In this document: positions 25,258 through 33,428 of the stretch, one piece after another
How positions within the stretch are numbered: the first letter of the stretch is position 1
Layout: each line of letters begins with the position of its first letter
NCBI GenBank assembly: GCA_031556065.1
Contig: JAVBTR010000052.1
Location: forward strand, 32,941 to 96,940
Length of the DNA: 64,000 nucleotides
Source: JAVBTR01 sp031556065
GTDB lineage: Bacteria > Bacillota > Clostridia > Christensenellales > Aristaeellaceae
Reading direction: 5' to 3'
Notes under the pieces: model-generated
The model's database searches: none
Told to the model about the DNA's origin: nothing
The model's input: the letters and a program-made list of their open reading frames with translations, nothing else
Program-made: the position numbers and the translations under genes

Positions 25258-26739
25258 TTATTTAGAAAAAGATTCTTTAACGGCCTGAGCCATTTCGGCT
25301 TTCTGGCAGTTCAAGTTATGCTTAATGGCCAGAGTTTCCAGCTCCAGCACTTGCTTGGGGATGGTGAGGCCCGTTAGTTCCATAAGCCGCTTTGCAGAAT
25401 CCGGCTGATTGGAATCCGGCTCCAGGGCGTTTAGCACATCCTCAGAAAATTTATAGGGACTGGCAGTAGCGACAATGACCGCCAGGGTGTTATCGCCAGT
25501 AAGCTCGCGGTAGCGGTCCAACACGTGGCTGGCCACTGCGGTGTGGGTATCCAGCAGGTAATGACAGCGTTCAAAGATTTTTTTGATCTGATCCGCCGTT
25601 TCCCTGTCATTGGCAAAGCCGCCCACGAACGCGCCCTGGATCTTTTCCAGCCGCTGTTCACCAATGGAATAGCTGCCGGAATTTTTAAGCAAGTCCATCC
25701 ACACAGAAACCAACTCCCCATCCCTGTTGCAAAGCTCGAACAAGAGCCGTTCCAGGTTGGAAGAAACCAGAATATCCATGGAAGGGGACGTGGTTTTCAT
25801 GAAAGCGCGATGAGTGGAATAGATGCCGGAACTCAAAAAATCGGTCAGAACATTGTTGTGGTTGGAGGCGCAAATCAACTTTCCAATAGGCAGACCCATT
25901 TCTTTGGCATAGTAGGCCGCCAGAATATTACCAAAATTGCCAGTAGGAACCACAAAATTCACCTTATCCCCAAGAGCGATACGGTGGTCTTTGAGCAAAT
26001 CGGCATAGGCGGAGAAATAGTATACGATCTGGGGCACTAGGCGGCCAAAGTTAATGGAGTTGGCCGAAGACAGAAGCTTGCCCATATCGTTCATTTCCGC
26101 CCGGAACGAGCCTGAGGAGAACAAAGCCTTCACACCGGTTTGCGCGTCGTCGAAATTACCTTCCACGCTGATTACATGGGTATTACCGCCGTCAGTGGTG
26201 GTCATTTGCAATTGCTGTACCCGGCTGACCCCATCCTTGGGGTAAAAGACAGTGCAAGAGGTGCCCGGTACGTTTTTAAAGCCTTCCAGGGCCGCCTTGC
26301 CCGTATCTCCGCTAGTGGCAACCAGAATGGCGATTTCGCGGTTCTCCGCGTTTTTTCTGGCGGAAAGGGTCGTCAGGTGAGGCAAAAGCTGCAGCGCCAT
26401 GTCCTTAAAAGCCAGGGTAGGGCCATGGAACAGTTCCAACACGGCGGTTTTTCCATCCAGGTTTTTAAGGGGCGCAATGGCGGCATCGTCGAACTTGCCC
26501 TGACCATAGGCCAAATGAACCGCGTTTTCAATTTCCTGCAAAGAAAAATCTTCTAAATAATATTTAAGGATGGAAACCGCCCGTTTTTCATAATCCATAC
26601 CTACCATTTCCACTATGTTTTCATAGGAAATCTTGGGAAACATGGCTGGAACATAGAGGCCGCCATTTTCTGCCAGGCCGTACAAAATCGCCTGGGACGC
26701 TGTGACGCAAGCGCCGCCGCGAGTTGAAAAAAAGGACAT
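25258..26739 (-). CDS. thrC: Threonine synthase
   Basis: About 493 aa. Converts O-phosphohomoserine to threonine with PLP. The N-terminus FFSTRGG and the PLP-lysine motif LAFKDMALQLLPH are diagnostic, as are VATSGDTGKAALEGF and NFVVPTGNFGNILAAYYAKEMG. The start at 26739 has GGGAGG nine bases upstream; the frame is open five codons further without a site. The length fits the long class of the enzyme. A GC-rich hairpin ends 27 bp before the start codon. No homoserine kinase or dehydrogenase gene is adjacent. Confidence 0.95.
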   Translation of the reverse strand: MSFFSTRGGACVTASQAILYGLAENGGLYVPAMFPKISYENIVEMVGMDYEKRAVSILKYYLEDFSLQEIENAVHLAYGQGKFDDAAIAPLKNLDGKTAVLELFHGPTLAFKDMALQLLPHLTTLSARKNAENREIAILVATSGDTGKAALEGFKNVPGTSCTVFYPKDGVSRVQQLQMTTTDGGNTHVISVEGNFDDAQTGVKALFSSGSFRAEMNDMGKLLSSANSINFGRLVPQIVYYFSAYADLLKDHRIALGDKVNFVVPTGNFGNILAAYYAKEMGLPIGKLICASNHNNVLTDFLSSGIYSTHRAFMKTTSPSMDILVSSNLERLLFELCNRDGELVSVWMDLLKNSGSYSIGEQRLEKIQGAFVGGFANDRETADQIKKIFERCHYLLDTHTAVASHVLDRYRELTGDNTLAVIVATASPYKFSEDVLNALEPDSNQPDSAKRLMELTGLTIPKQVLELETLAIKHNLNCQKAEMAQAVKESFSK

Positions 26740-26765
26740 AGTGTTTCCTCCCATACTGTTAGTAT

Positions 26766-26799
26766 TAAAATGGCGGCGGTTTGCGCCGCCGCCATTTTA
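26766..26799 (-). terminator. Strong GC-rich hairpin before thrC
   Basis: TAAAATGGCGGCGG pairs with CCGCCGCCATTTTA around a 6-nt loop. On the minus strand it follows the P-loop gene by about 60 bp and precedes the thrC start by 27 bp. It is either that gene's terminator or a thrC attenuator. No long U-run follows. Confidence 0.7.
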
Positions 26800-26860
26800 G
26801 TTAAATATCTGCTTTCACCCAGAACTGTCCAAAAGGGCCAGAGTAGGTGAAGGGAGCCGC

Positions 26861-27271
26861 TTAAATGATGTAGGCTTTTACGAATTCGGGAAGCACTTCG
26901 GGATCTTCGCTTACAGAAATAACGAAATCCACATTGTGCTTTACGCACAGGGCGTTTAATTTATCGAAGAACCATTGGGTGTCGTTCAGGTCGATCTTGA
27001 CCAATTTCTTGAACGCGTCAATGAAGATCAGGCCCACATCGAAGTTCTGCGCCAGCATGCCGCTGATGAAGCCCAGAAACATTTCAGCGCTGAGAATACC
27101 ATATTCCCCGGCGTTGATGAAACGCACCTGGGAGTTGATATCGAACATGTAGCGGTTATCGTCGTCAATGAAGAGCACGTCTGCCTTAGCATCCTTAATG
27201 GAATTGTTTGTCATATCGATAAGCCGCTTGGTCTTGCCTGAACCTTTTTTTCCTGCGATGATTTGAATCAT
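26861..27271 (-). CDS. Small P-loop ATP-binding protein of unknown role
   Basis: 136 aa. A Walker A motif, AGKKGSGKT, opens the protein after MIQII. A strand with two Asp (VLFIDDDNRYMF) and DVGLIFIDAF could serve as Walker B. It is too short for a known motor or kinase class, and I do not recognise the family beyond its resemblance to small conserved clostridial ATP-binding proteins. The start at 27271 follows AAGGAGG. It has its own sigma-A promoter and is divergent from the radical SAM gene. Confidence 0.8.
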   Translation of the reverse strand: MIQIIAGKKGSGKTKRLIDMTNNSIKDAKADVLFIDDDNRYMFDINSQVRFINAGEYGILSAEMFLGFISGMLAQNFDVGLIFIDAFKKLVKIDLNDTQWFFDKLNALCVKHNVDFVISVSEDPEVLPEFVKAYII

Positions 27272-27307
27272 GGGAACCGCCTCCTTGGAGTTTATTTCTC
27301 TATGGAT

Positions 27308-27336
27308 ATTATAACCCAATTAAAAAAAAATCGCAA
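27308..27336 (-). promoter_or_regulatory. Promoter of the small P-loop gene
   Basis: Minus strand: TTGCGA (27331-27336), 17 bp, TATAAT (27308-27313). Confidence 0.65.
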
Positions 27337-27342
27337 GTACTA

Positions 27343-27371
27343 TTCAAAAATCCGAAAGAATGTGATATAAT
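27343..27371 (+). promoter_or_regulatory. Promoter of the radical SAM gene
   Basis: TTCAAA (27343-27348), 17 bp, TATAAT (27366-27371). The start codon follows at 27403. Confidence 0.6.
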
Positions 27372-27402
27372 AATTATTTAACGATATTTTAGAGGTGATT
27401 TG

Positions 27403-28272
27403 ATGGGTTGCCGACAATGTCCCAGGGCATGCAATGTGGACCGGGAAACCGCTTTAGGTGCCTGCGGCATGGGAAACCAGATGGTCGTCGCCCGCATTGC
27501 GCCTCACTTTTTCGAAGAGCCTTGCATTTCGGGCAGTCTGGGTAGCGGTACGGTTTTTCTAAGCGGCTGCTGTTTAAAATGCGCCTATTGTCAGAATGGG
27601 GATATCAGCCACCGCCGGGAAGGACGCCCTTTCACTCCGGGGGAGTTGGCGGATAAACTGCAGGCCTTAGTGGAAAAAGGGGTGCACAACATCAACTTTG
27701 TAACCCCTACACACTTTACAAGCCAAATCCTTGAAACCCTTCATATTTACAAGCCGCCTGTGCCCATTGTTTGGAACTGTTCCGGCTACGAAGCCATGGA
27801 AACCTTACGAAAATTGGATGGGGTGGTGAATATCTACCTGCCCGATCTCAAGCATTTTTCAAGCAAAACCAGCAGCCTGATCTGTAAAGCTCCGGACTAT
27901 TTTGAAGTAGCCAGCGCTGCCCTTAAAGAAATGTGCCGCCAGACAAGCAGCCCGGTTTACAATGATAAGGGCATTATGCAAAAGGGCACTTTGGTGCGGC
28001 ATTTAATCCTACCAGGCTTAACCTCCGAAAGCATCGCCTTGCTTGATTGGTTCAAGGAAAACCTTCCCCACGGCACCCCGCTTAGCCTCATGCGCCAATA
28101 TACTCCCGGGAACAATGTAGCCATCACAGGGCTAGATAGAAAAATTACCGATCGGGAATATGAACGGGTTCTAGATCACATGCTGATGCTGGACCTAAAC
28201 GGCTTCACCCAAGAAAAAGAATCGGCGGATGCTTCTTACACACCCGCTTTTAATACGGATAATGGGTTTTAA
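27403..28272 (+). CDS. Radical SAM protein, PflA/PflX-like
   Basis: About 289 aa. The radical SAM cluster motif CCLKCAYC places Cys56, Cys60 and Cys63. A separate N-terminal set (CRQCPRACNVDR, CGMGN) resembles the extra cysteines of the PflX-type branch of glycyl-radical activase homologues. NFVTPTHFTSQI and VYLPDLKHF-like strands follow. ATG at 27403 is used because AGAGGTGA is five bases upstream. Target protein is unknown: no glycyl radical enzyme gene lies nearby, and this branch is often an orphan. Confidence 0.87.
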   Translation: MGCRQCPRACNVDRETALGACGMGNQMVVARIAPHFFEEPCISGSLGSGTVFLSGCCLKCAYCQNGDISHRREGRPFTPGELADKLQALVEKGVHNINFVTPTHFTSQILETLHIYKPPVPIVWNCSGYEAMETLRKLDGVVNIYLPDLKHFSSKTSSLICKAPDYFEVASAALKEMCRQTSSPVYNDKGIMQKGTLVRHLILPGLTSESIALLDWFKENLPHGTPLSLMRQYTPGNNVAITGLDRKITDREYERVLDHMLMLDLNGFTQEKESADASYTPAFNTDNGF

Positions 28273-28316
28273 CACATAAGGGCACCGTGCCACGCACCAC
28301 GCACCCAAGGCTGTTA

Positions 28317-28421
28317 AAGGGGTCAGATGTGAGCAAAGCCCGGCAACTGTCTGTAGGAGGCGTACACAGTTCGTACGCCTCCTAAGCAGTTGCCGGGCTG
28401 TACTCGCAGATGGGCCCTTTT
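28317..28421. terminator. Very long imperfect hairpin between convergent genes
   Basis: Outer imperfect arms of about 34 nt start AAAGGGG and end CCCTTTT. A perfect GCCCGGCAACTG/CAGTTGCCGGGC pair lies inside (28338-28349, 28387-28398), and an inner GGAGGCGTAC/GTACGCCTCC stem is at the tip. It lies between the radical SAM and GtrA genes and probably terminates both. Confidence 0.7.
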
Positions 28422-28858
28422 CATCGGCCGCTCTCTTTTTGGGCTAGGTCGTTGGTGTTGATTGTGCCCCTGTATACAAAGAAACGGCAATATAAAAATT
28501 CCAATATAAAATTTAATACCATGATGCCCAGCAATACCAGGGTGCTGTTCCAGCCATAATCCTTTGTGAGTACCTTATCCAAATAGGTGGTGACAGGGGT
28601 GAACACCGCATAAAACAGCGCCACCTTCGCCATGGCTACAGGCACATTGTTGGCAGATTTAAAGGTGTAGCGGCGGTTTACTGTAAAATTAAACAACACC
28701 GACAGCACCAACCCAATCAGGTACGCAATATGGGCATCCATTTTAAATACCATTTCCAGCAAAGTGGTGGAGACCAATTGAATCACACCTGCGCCAAGAG
28801 AGAACATCAAAAATTTGGCGCTTTGGACCATGTTTTCTTTTTGGGATAGCTTTTGCAT
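28421..28858 (-). CDS. GtrA-family membrane protein
   Basis: 145 aa, four membrane helices: residues about 10-32, 38-56, 75-95 and 105-125. The GtrA signature is SVLFNFTVNRRYTFK after helix 2. Family members are thought to flip or accompany undecaprenyl-linked sugars for envelope glycans, usually beside a glycosyltransferase. None is next to it here; it is last in the hisF-hisH run. The start at 28858 has AAGGAGGAGG upstream. The C-terminus ends at the long hairpin. Confidence 0.85.
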   Translation of the reverse strand: MQKLSQKENMVQSAKFLMFSLGAGVIQLVSTTLLEMVFKMDAHIAYLIGLVLSVLFNFTVNRRYTFKSANNVPVAMAKVALFYAVFTPVTTYLDKVLTKDYGWNSTLVLLGIMVLNFILEFLYCRFFVYRGTINTNDLAQKESGR

Positions 28859-28910
28859 TTTTGAAACCTCCTCCTTTCTTCGATATAATACATGTCTTCT
28901 TTGGGGAGGG

Positions 28911-28984
28911 CACGGGAACCGGAGGCTTCGCCCCATCCAAAGGGGCAAAGCACCCTTTTGCCTAAGGGCAAAGCGGTTCCCGCA
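28911..28984. repeat. Hairpin-rich GC segment between hisF and gtrA
   Basis: CGGGAACCG near 28913 is mirrored by CGGTTCCCG at 28974-28982, with GGGGC and GCAAAGC blocks between. It resembles the modules of the dispersed repeat family but not its order. It may reduce read-through from hisF into gtrA. Confidence 0.45.
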
Positions 28985-28988
28985 AACA

Positions 28989-29759
28989 TCAGCCTCTCCT
29001 AACCGGTATACTGTTTTGATTTAAATATTCCTTCAAATCCCTGATCTTAAGCCTTTCAAAATGAAACAGGCTGGCCGCCAGGGCCGCGTCAGCTCCGCCT
29101 ACAGTCAGTACATCTAAAAAGTGCGACTGGTTCCCTGCGCCGCCGGAAGCGATCACCGGCACGTTCACCGCTTTGGCGATCTGGCTGGTTGCGTCTAAAT
29201 CGTAGCCCTGGCCCACGCCGTCGCAATCCATTACTGTTAAAAGGATTTCCCCGGCGCCCCGCCGGACCCCTTCCACGGCCCATTCTACCGCATCCAGCCC
29301 GGTATTCACCCGGCCGCCATTTAAATATACATCATAGCCCCGTCCGGAACGCTTCTTTATATCCATAGCCAGGACGATGCACTGGCTACCAAAGCGCATG
29401 GCAGCCTCCTGGATAAAATCCGGGTTGCGCACCGCCGGGCTGTTAACGGACACCTTGTCCGCCCCCAAGCGAAGCAAGCCTTTGATTTTCTCCAGGCTGG
29501 CGATGCCGCCGCCCACCGTAAAGGGAATAAACAACTGCTCGGCCACCCGGCTGACAATGTCCTCCATGGTGCCCCTGTTTTCATGGGAGGCGTTAATATC
29601 CAGCAAAACCAGCTCATCCGCGCCCTTTTCGTTGTAGGCAATGGCGCACTGAACCGGATCCCCCGCATCGATGATGTTTACAAAGTTCACGCCCTTGACC
29701 ACCCGGCCATCCCGAATATCCAGGCAGGGAATAATGCGTTTATTCAGCAGGGGTTTCAC
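28989..29759 (-). CDS. hisF: Imidazole glycerol phosphate synthase, cyclase subunit
   Basis: About 256 aa (beta/alpha)8 barrel that closes the imidazole ring with ammonia from HisH. The catalytic Asp is in RIIPCLDI, with phosphate-binding TVGGGIAS and VIASGGAGNQSH, and the second Asp in TVMDCDG. The N-terminus is not settled: a TTG (29777) opens the frame, and GTG at 29759 or CTG near 29744 fit the AGAGGGGG site better. It overlaps the hisH stop, so coupling is strong. Only hisH and hisF are present here; other his genes lie elsewhere. Confidence 0.93.
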   Translation of the reverse strand: MKPLLNKRIIPCLDIRDGRVVKGVNFVNIIDAGDPVQCAIAYNEKGADELVLLDINASHENRGTMEDIVSRVAEQLFIPFTVGGGIASLEKIKGLLRLGADKVSVNSPAVRNPDFIQEAAMRFGSQCIVLAMDIKKRSGRGYDVYLNGGRVNTGLDAVEWAVEGVRRGAGEILLTVMDCDGVGQGYDLDATSQIAKAVNVPVIASGGAGNQSHFLDVLTVGGADAALAASLFHFERLKIRDLKEYLNQNSIPVRRG

Positions 29760-30360
29760 CCCCTCTATAATTAGCAAAGCCCTTTAGCATTTTGAGCCCC
29801 GCATCCCCGCTCTTTTCCGGGTGAAACTGAGTGGCCATCAGGTTACCCTTTCGCACCACGGCGGTAAAGGGCACGCCATAATCGCAAACAGCGGCAGTAA
29901 AATCGTGTGAAATATCCAGCATGGCAAAGGAATGTACAAAGTATACCGTGGGATTCTCGCCCTTTGAGAATAGCGGGCAATCCCTTGTCTGCAAATCGTT
30001 CCAGCCCATGTGGGGAATTTTTAATCCCCGATCCGGCAGCCTTTTCACCGTACCAGGCAGCAAGCCCAAGCCCTTATGATAGCCACCCTCGTCGCTTCCT
30101 TCAAAAAGCAGCTGCATCCCCAGACAAATGCCCAGCAAGGGCGTGCCTTTTTCCGCCGCTTCCTTTACCGCTTCCCCCAGACCCGTTTCATTCAGCCGTG
30201 CCATGGCCTGTTCAAAAGCGCCGACCCCAGGCAAGACCAGCCGTTCAGCTTTTAAAACAGCCACCGGATCATCGCTGATAGCGGCCTTAAACCCCAGAAA
30301 CTGGAAAGCCTTTTCCACGCTTCGCAAGTTTCCCATGCCATAATCCACAATGGTGATCAT
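29740..30360 (-). CDS. hisH: Imidazole glycerol phosphate synthase, glutaminase subunit
   Basis: 206 aa class I glutamine amidotransferase. The triad is Cys79 (GICLGMQ), His180 and Glu182 (QFHPEKSGDAG). LPGVGAF and IPHMGWN are HisH-specific. It overlaps the amidohydrolase stop by 4 bp (ATGA) and hisF at the other end, placing it inside a dapF-dapL-amidohydrolase-hisH-hisF transcript. Confidence 0.96.
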   Translation of the reverse strand: MITIVDYGMGNLRSVEKAFQFLGFKAAISDDPVAVLKAERLVLPGVGAFEQAMARLNETGLGEAVKEAAEKGTPLLGICLGMQLLFEGSDEGGYHKGLGLLPGTVKRLPDRGLKIPHMGWNDLQTRDCPLFSKGENPTVYFVHSFAMLDISHDFTAAVCDYGVPFTAVVRKGNLMATQFHPEKSGDAGLKMLKGFANYRGGETPAE

Positions 30361-31157
30361 TTCAGCTTATCCCCCATAAAGGCGATGAAGTTGCCGCCCA
30401 AAATGGCTTCCTGTTCATCCTGCGTAAGCGGCAGCGCCATAAACCGTTCCAACTCCTCTACCGGGTTCCACATAGGATAATCGGCACCGAAAAAGGCCCT
30501 GTCCGCTCCGTAAGCGTGGATGATCTCCGCCGCCTTATGGGGCTCCAGCGCGTACAGGCTGGACGATGTATCGATCCACACATTATCCCGGCCGGCCAAT
30601 ACCTTATACGCTTCCTCCCAAACAGACCACCCCCCCAGGTGAGCGCAGATGGCCTTCAAGCCCGGCACCCTATCCAGAGCTCTGGCCATTCTTTCCGGCT
30701 GGCTGTAAGGGTATCTTTTGTCCCCCGTGTGCACAAGCAGCGGCAAATCCCGTTCCGCCATTAATTTAAACAGCCGAACGCAATTCTCGTCATCCAAGCA
30801 AAAATGCTGAAAATCTGGGTGCAGCTTAATGCCATAAAGCCCCAAGGCCACCACCCGATCCAGCTCCTTTTCCATTTCCGGGTGATCAGCATGCATAGCC
30901 CCAAAGCCGATAAGCTTATCAGGGTGAGCGTCCACCGAGCGCTTGATAAAATCGTTAATAGAGGCCACCCGTTCCCAGGTTACCGCCACAGAATGTACCA
31001 AATGCCGTTCTATGCCCGCCTGTTCCCCAAGCTTTAAAAGCCCATCCACCGTGCCGGGACAATCCATGGGAATTTCATAAAAATCCCCAATAGACTGTGC
31101 AGCCTTCAGAGCTATGGCATCGGGGTAAATATGGGCGTGGGTATCGAAAATACGCAT
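30357..31157 (-). CDS. Amidohydrolase-2 (ACMSD-like) metal hydrolase
   Basis: 266 aa TIM-barrel hydrolase. DTHAHIYPD opens the metal site, GIKLHPDFQHF, VHTGDKRY and AHLGGW supply further ligands, and FGADYPMW holds the last Asp. This is the pattern of the amidohydrolase-2 family, which includes decarboxylases and lactone hydrolases. Substrate is unknown. It lies 27 bp after dapL and overlaps hisH, which suggests a role in amino-acid or nucleotide-side metabolism but does not prove it. Confidence 0.87.
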   Translation of the reverse strand: MRIFDTHAHIYPDAIALKAAQSIGDFYEIPMDCPGTVDGLLKLGEQAGIERHLVHSVAVTWERVASINDFIKRSVDAHPDKLIGFGAMHADHPEMEKELDRVVALGLYGIKLHPDFQHFCLDDENCVRLFKLMAERDLPLLVHTGDKRYPYSQPERMARALDRVPGLKAICAHLGGWSVWEEAYKVLAGRDNVWIDTSSSLYALEPHKAAEIIHAYGADRAFFGADYPMWNPVEELERFMALPLTQDEQEAILGGNFIAFMGDKLK

Positions 31158-31184
31158 TTGTATATCAGTCCTTTGCTTGCGAGA

Positions 31185-32408
31185 TTATTTTTTCAGGCGT
31201 TCCATGGCACGCAGGGTGTTTTCTCTTGTGTTAAAAGCGGTAAGCCTAAAGTAGCCTTCCCCACTGGGGCCAAAGCCCGCGCCGGGGGTGCCTACGATAT
31301 GATAATCCCGAAGGAGACGATCGAAAAACGCCCAAGAGCCTTCATTTCCCGGTACCTTTAGCCAGATGTAGGGCGCGTCCACCCCACCAAAGACGGTGTA
31401 GCCCGCTTTTTCCAAGGACTCCTTAATGATCTTGGCGTTTTCCATGTAATAGGCCACTGTTTCCTTGGTTTGCTCCTGGCCTTCCTTTGAATAGACTGCG
31501 GCAGCGGCCCGCTGCACAGGGTAGCTGACGCCGTTGAACTTGGTAGCCATCCGGCGTTTCCAAAGACTGTTCATTTCCACCTTTTCACCGCCATGGCCTA
31601 TGCCCATCACTTCGTGAGGCACCACCGTATAGGCACAGCGGGTGCCGGTAAACCCAGCTGTTTTGGAAAAGGAATTGCATTCGATAGCCACTTCCCTGGC
31701 ACCCTCGATTTCATAAATAGAAAGAGGTACTTCCGGGGTTTGGATATAGGCACGGTAGGCGGCATCGTAGATAATAATGGTATGGTTTTTCTTTGCGTAA
31801 TCCACCCACTTTTTAAGTTGGACTTTATTCAGGGTGGTGCCGGTAGGGTTATTGGGATAGCAAAGGTAGATCACATCCACCGGTTCACTGGGCAATTCCG
31901 GCGCAAAGCCATTTTCCATGGTGCAAGGGAGATAAACCAGGTTAGACCACTTGCCATCCGCACCAAATTCTCCAGCCCGGCCCGCCATGGCGTTGGAATC
32001 CACATACACGGGGTATACCGGGTCTGTTACTGCAATTCTCACATTGTCGGCAAACAATTCTTGCAGGTTGCCCACATCGCACTTGGCCCCGTCGGAAATG
32101 AACACTTCGTCGTATTTAACCGTTACCCCACGGGTCTTATAGTCCCCGTCGATAATGGCATTCACCAGAAAATCATAGCCGAAATCCGGGCCATATCCCT
32201 TGAAGGTGGCAGCATCGGCCATTTCATCCACGCCCTCGTGCATGGCTTTAATAACCGCCGGGCACAGGGGCTGGGTTACGTCGCCAATGCCCATGCGAAT
32301 CATATCCGCACCGGGGTTTTCCCCCTGGAAGGCTTTAATCCGTCTGGCGATCTCCGCAAACAGATAGGAACCGGGAAGCTTCTGGTAATTTTCATTAATG
32401 CGAAACAT
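31185..32408 (-). CDS. dapL: LL-diaminopimelate aminotransferase
   Basis: About 407 aa fold-type I PLP enzyme. It makes LL-diaminopimelate from tetrahydrodipicolinate in one step, bypassing the acylated intermediates. MFRINENYQKLPGSYLF is the typical DapL N-terminus; MGIGDVTQPL, YPNNPTGT and the PLP lysine in SFSKTAGFTGTRC follow. The ATG at 32408 has GAGGAG upstream. It is 17 bp after dapF, the next enzyme on the path to meso-DAP and lysine. Confidence 0.96.
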   Translation of the reverse strand: MFRINENYQKLPGSYLFAEIARRIKAFQGENPGADMIRMGIGDVTQPLCPAVIKAMHEGVDEMADAATFKGYGPDFGYDFLVNAIIDGDYKTRGVTVKYDEVFISDGAKCDVGNLQELFADNVRIAVTDPVYPVYVDSNAMAGRAGEFGADGKWSNLVYLPCTMENGFAPELPSEPVDVIYLCYPNNPTGTTLNKVQLKKWVDYAKKNHTIIIYDAAYRAYIQTPEVPLSIYEIEGAREVAIECNSFSKTAGFTGTRCAYTVVPHEVMGIGHGGEKVEMNSLWKRRMATKFNGVSYPVQRAAAAVYSKEGQEQTKETVAYYMENAKIIKESLEKAGYTVFGGVDAPYIWLKVPGNEGSWAFFDRLLRDYHIVGTPGAGFGPSGEGYFRLTAFNTRENTLRAMERLKK

Positions 32409-32425
32409 TTTATTTCTCCTCTGTT

Positions 32426-33259
32426 CTATAATAGCCATTCCCCGTCGAACACGAATGCCGCCGGGCCGGTTTGGTAAACATGGTTGTCATCCGGGCTCCA
32501 TTCCACTAACAGCTTGCCGCCGTTTAGCTCCACCGTGGCCATTCTGTCGGCCCTTCCGGAAAGCACTGCCGCCACCAGCGCCGCGCTGGCCCCGGTACCG
32601 CAGGCCATGGTTTCCCCCGCACCTCGCTCCCAAACTCGCAAGCGAATCCAATCCCGCCGGACAATCTTCATAAACTCCGTATTGGTGCGGTTAGGGAAAA
32701 TAGAATGGTTTTCAAACAACGGGCCGATGAGAGGCAGGTCGATCAAGTCCGGCTCATCCACAAAAACCACACAATGTGGGTTGCCCATGGACACGCAGGA
32801 AATAGTGTACATATGTCCGCCCAGCCGGAAATGGTAGTTTAGAACCGCCTCCCCCGGCAGGTTCACAGGTACCAAAGGCGGATTCAGCTCCGGGCTTCCC
32901 ATGTCCACCCGAACGGTTTCCACTTGGCCATCCTTCACATTCAACCAGAGGGTGCGCAGACCGCCCTTGGTTTCCAGGGTGATCTCCGTTTTTTCCGTAA
33001 AGCCCCGCTCGTAAACATATTTTGCAATACAGCGGGTGGCATTGCCGCACATTTCCGATTCGGAACCGTCGGCGTTAAAAATGCGCATGCCGAAATCCGC
33101 TACATCGGAAGGCTCGATCAGCACCAGGCCATCGGCACCCACACCAAAATGAGGCTTGCTCATGGCCTTGGCCAGGGCCCCCGGCTGCTCCACCCGTTCC
33201 TCAAAACAGTTCACATAAATATAATCGTTGCCGATGCCTTGCATCTTCGTAAAACGCAT
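32426..33259 (-). CDS. dapF: Diaminopimelate epimerase
   Basis: 277 aa. The two catalytic cysteines are Cys71 in SEMCGNATRC and Cys220 in MACGTGASAA. KMQGIGNDYIYVN starts the protein. The frame is open to 33430, but the ATG at 33259 with AAAGGAG six bases upstream gives the canonical N-terminus and length. It is the first gene of the dap-his run and is divergent from the aldolase. A TATAAT (minus, 33303-33308) lies upstream with only a poorly spaced TTGACT (33331-33336). Confidence 0.96.
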   Translation of the reverse strand: MRFTKMQGIGNDYIYVNCFEERVEQPGALAKAMSKPHFGVGADGLVLIEPSDVADFGMRIFNADGSESEMCGNATRCIAKYVYERGFTEKTEITLETKGGLRTLWLNVKDGQVETVRVDMGSPELNPPLVPVNLPGEAVLNYHFRLGGHMYTISCVSMGNPHCVVFVDEPDLIDLPLIGPLFENHSIFPNRTNTEFMKIVRRDWIRLRVWERGAGETMACGTGASAALVAAVLSGRADRMATVELNGGKLLVEWSPDDNHVYQTGPAAFVFDGEWLL

Positions 33260-33356
33260 TTCCTTTGCTCCTTTAGCCGTCATGGAGATAGTCCACCTTT
33301 CTATTATAATAGAAAAAGAAAAAAAGTGCCAGTCAAGTACAGAATTAATGCACAGT

Positions 33357-33386
33357 TTGAAGGACTTCCGTCCCTTCTTATATAAT
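33357..33386 (+). promoter_or_regulatory. Promoter of the threonine aldolase gene
   Basis: TTGAAG (33357-33362), 18 bp, TATAAT (33381-33386), 42 bp before the start codon. Confidence 0.6.
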
Positions 33387-33428
33387 ATCAAAAGCAGTGA
33401 ATTTTCAAACACGATAAAGGAGCCTAAC

